64,000 nt of DNA from Amycolatopsis rubida (GTDB lineage Bacteria; Actinomycetota; Actinomycetes; Mycobacteriales; Pseudonocardiaceae). Positions 62,274 through 64,000 of the stretch are shown here, in pieces. Both the position numbers and the translations under genes were made by a program. Below the pieces are notes generated by a model. That model was not told where the DNA came from, did not search any database, and was given only the letters and a program-made list of their open reading frames with translations. The stretch covers positions 36,426 through 100,425 of the forward strand of contig NZ_FOWC01000024.1 of assembly GCF_900115345.1 (NCBI RefSeq). The letters run 5' to 3'. Positions within the stretch are counted from its first letter, which is position 1; every line of letters begins with the position of its first letter.

Positions 62274-63887
62274 ATGTTAGCGACGCGAAAGCTCGTGGGA
62301 AGCGATCATCGGCGGGTGTTGTCGGGTTCCGAGGTCACCTGGATCGTGGCCATGGCGGTTCTGTTCCAAGCGACCGCGGCCGTGCTCTTTCCCCGCCAAG
62401 GGTGGCTCTCCGGGAGACTGTCCACCACGCCACCGCCAGAACTGCTGAAATGGGCCATCCTCACCGCGACGCTCTGTATCGCGTGGTTCTCAGCTCGAAG
62501 CTTTGCGGATACCACGCTCGCCGCGGAAGGCGGGCTCATGGTCGGCCCCGACAGCGAGCCCGACACCGCCGTGCCGCTGTTCCTGTCGCTCTTCGCGATC
62601 GACTTGCTCATCCTCCTCATGGGCACTTGGGCGGCTGCGGCAAGCATCAGAGCGCTGGCGGCCGCTCGTTCTGTCACTCCGGTGACGGCGTGGAACGTTC
62701 TGGCACTCGCGGCGGCTACCTCGTCGGTCGCCGTTCAGATGTCCGACCATCTCGCTTCCCATCAATCAATTCCCTGGACGCTGGTCGTATTGGCGGCGCT
62801 GAGAGGGTTCGCCCACCAGGAGGACGAGCCACATCTTCACCAGCAGGAATTTTCTGCCGAGGGCCGCACGGCAACCACGCTGAGCGGGCAGCCACCCGTG
62901 CGCATGCCCGCCCCCATCTCAACCGCTCAGCGTCGAAGCTTGGGGAGATTGCTGGTCACGCTGGGCTGGACATGCCGAGTGCTCGGTCTTTTCCTGACCT
63001 TCAGCGGCGCACTCCTTTATCGGACCTTCTTCACAGAGACAGCCGGCAGCCTCCAGGAAATCCCGTCCTGGATTCGACTGACACTGTTGATCGCGATCTT
63101 GAGCTTTGGCATTCTGCTCTTCGCAGTGTCCCCGATTGTCCTCAAGCGGGGCAGACGACACCTCCACCGGACCATCGACTCTTTCGAATCCCTCGACGGA
63201 CAACGATATCTGCTCTACCTCCGTCCCTTCTCCGCCGACGCCGCGATGGCCTCATCTCCAACGGAGGCGCCCGGTTGGCTCACCCGCTCGCCATTCGAGC
63301 TGCCGGGGTTGACGCACGAAAATTTCGTGATGCGGCAGTTTCAGGGCTTCGGCCGCATCATCGCGATCGGCCAGCCGGGCGAACGACTGCCCGAACTCGG
63401 CGCCGAACGCGGATACCTGCCGATCGACGACTGGAAGGACACGCTGAGCAGCCTGATCCACGGAGCGCACGCCATCATCATGACAGCGTCGCCTGGCGAG
63501 GGGACAGTATGGGAATTCACCGAAGTGGTCCGCGTTTCCACTCCCGCCCGGCTGCTGCTTCTGGTATACAACGAAACAGACTACTACACTTTTCGGGACA
63601 AGGTTCGACACGCAAATACCGTTCGCGCAACCGCAGCGGATGGAGAGTTCTGGCCTCCGTTGCCCGATCTGCCGAATCTCCCACCGCCCGGGCGCTGCGA
63701 CAAGGGCATGCCGTGGGACTTCCCTCTCACCGGAATATTCCATTTCACCATTGACCAGCGTCCGCAGTTCACCCGGTTTCCGTCGACCGTTCCTCGCCTC
63801 CGGCATGTTGGAACCATCCGCAGATTAGTGTGCCGCGAACTCAAGCCCGTCGCCGACCACGTCGCCGAGTTGCTCGAGCGTCGATGA
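62274..63887 (+). CDS. Membrane protein with a TIR-like C-terminal domain
   Basis: 537 residues. About six hydrophobic segments occupy residues 20-300 in two groups. A soluble C-terminal domain then reads DGQRYLLYLRPFSAD ... FGRIIAIGQPGERLPELGAERGYLPIDDWKDTLSSLIHGAHAIIMTASPGEGTVWEFTEVV. The alternation of strand LLYLRPF, DDW, AHAIIMTA and a conserved TVWE with Glu resembles TIR/STIR-like NAD-processing domains of membrane proteins. The role is unknown; a defence or signalling effector is possible. The start could be later (ATG 62352). Confidence 0.65.
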   Translation: MLATRKLVGSDHRRVLSGSEVTWIVAMAVLFQATAAVLFPRQGWLSGRLSTTPPPELLKWAILTATLCIAWFSARSFADTTLAAEGGLMVGPDSEPDTAVPLFLSLFAIDLLILLMGTWAAAASIRALAAARSVTPVTAWNVLALAAATSSVAVQMSDHLASHQSIPWTLVVLAALRGFAHQEDEPHLHQQEFSAEGRTATTLSGQPPVRMPAPISTAQRRSLGRLLVTLGWTCRVLGLFLTFSGALLYRTFFTETAGSLQEIPSWIRLTLLIAILSFGILLFAVSPIVLKRGRRHLHRTIDSFESLDGQRYLLYLRPFSADAAMASSPTEAPGWLTRSPFELPGLTHENFVMRQFQGFGRIIAIGQPGERLPELGAERGYLPIDDWKDTLSSLIHGAHAIIMTASPGEGTVWEFTEVVRVSTPARLLLLVYNETDYYTFRDKVRHANTVRATAADGEFWPPLPDLPNLPPPGRCDKGMPWDFPLTGIFHFTIDQRPQFTRFPSTVPRLRHVGTIRRLVCRELKPVADHVAELLERR

Positions 63888-63900
63888 GACCCGGCCCGAA

Positions 63901-64000
63901 TGCAACTAGTGTCCTGCGTCGTTAATTCGTCGTCAGTTAGGCTCTGGCGGCATGACTGATGGTGCCGCGGGACGTCGGGGGCCGAAGCTTGAGCCGGTAG
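63901..64000 (+). mobile_element. Left edge of an IS630-type insertion sequence (cut by window end)
   Basis: The hydrolase-free DNA after 63887 turns into AACTAGTGTCCTGCGTCG-type sequence followed by a transposase start. A TA dinucleotide, the usual IS630 target, lies at the boundary (CTAG). The right end is outside the window. Confidence 0.45.
63952..64000 (+). CDS. IS630-type transposase, first 16 codons only
   Basis: The frame starts ATG and reads MTDGAAGRRGPKLEPV, which resembles the N-terminus of actinomycete IS630 transposases (MTDG...RGPK..LV.S). The gene continues beyond the window. Confidence 0.5.
   Translation, partial: MTDGAAGRRGPKLEPV

Overview
The DNA is very GC-rich with strong G/C bias at third codon positions, many GTG/TTG starts, WhiB-, AfsR- and actinomycete integrative-element-type genes, and a soluble diiron monooxygenase cluster. 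This points to an actinomycete, most likely Pseudonocardiaceae (Amycolatopsis-like). The genus is inferred from gene content only.

1-18.3 kb is core-like metabolic DNA: a class-III aminotransferase and amino-acid permease; two overlapping TauE/SafE exporters; a short enoyl-CoA-hydratase-like gene; then, on the minus strand and reading leftwards from 14.15 kb, a propane-2-monooxygenase-type operon: prmA (large hydroxylase), prmB (reductase), prmC (small hydroxylase), prmD (coupling protein), amidohydrolase, DUF59 protein, alcohol dehydrogenase, dedicated GroEL. Upstream lie an ABM-fold protein, a GAF/Fis activator and an AraC regulator. A shared TCTCA-N3-TGAGA palindrome lies upstream of prmA and of the activator. 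An alpha/beta hydrolase interrupted by an amber codon follows.

18.98-44.6 kb starts at tRNA-Leu(GAG) and looks like an actinomycete integrative element. It carries a serine recombinase (1-nt frameshift), a small ORF, an FtsK/TraB translocase, Spd-type membrane proteins, a WhiB-like protein fused in frame to one of them, an excisionase-like protein, three HTH regulators and a Nudix hydrolase. Its cargo (30.4-44.4 kb, visibly lower in GC) is a defence island: a five-gene minus-strand operon with DrmB and DrmA (the DISARM hallmark pair), a NERD-UvrD helicase and two proteins that may together stand for DrmE; then plus-strand Vsr endonuclease and C5-cytosine methyltransferase; then a GHKL (MORC/MutL-type) ATPase that is frameshifted here.

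44.6-57.9 kb is a second module, bounded by two copies of a 27-bp imperfect direct repeat. The right copy also shares 13 bp with the 3' end of the tRNA-Leu. It holds a four-gene overlapping operon of pPIWI-RE type (PD-(D/E)XK/Fe-S nuclease, Cys-containing protein, DinG-like helicase, pPIWI-RE protein), a soluble Ser/Thr kinase, an AfsR/SARP-type STAND-TPR regulator and a small divergent peptide gene ending at a perfect 18-bp hairpin.

58-64 kb is a junkyard of mobile remnants: an AbrB-like gene with a truncated integrase start, an IS3-family element with a defective transposase, an IS110 C-terminal fragment and the left edge of an IS630-type element. Two membrane protein genes sit among them, one with a SLATT-like look and one with a TIR-like C-terminus.

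Overall: a propane/ketone oxidation locus next to a tRNA-Leu-anchored composite island carrying two stacked anti-invader systems. Several single-base lesions (recombinase, GHKL ATPase, hydrolase) suggest decay, or possibly sequencing errors.
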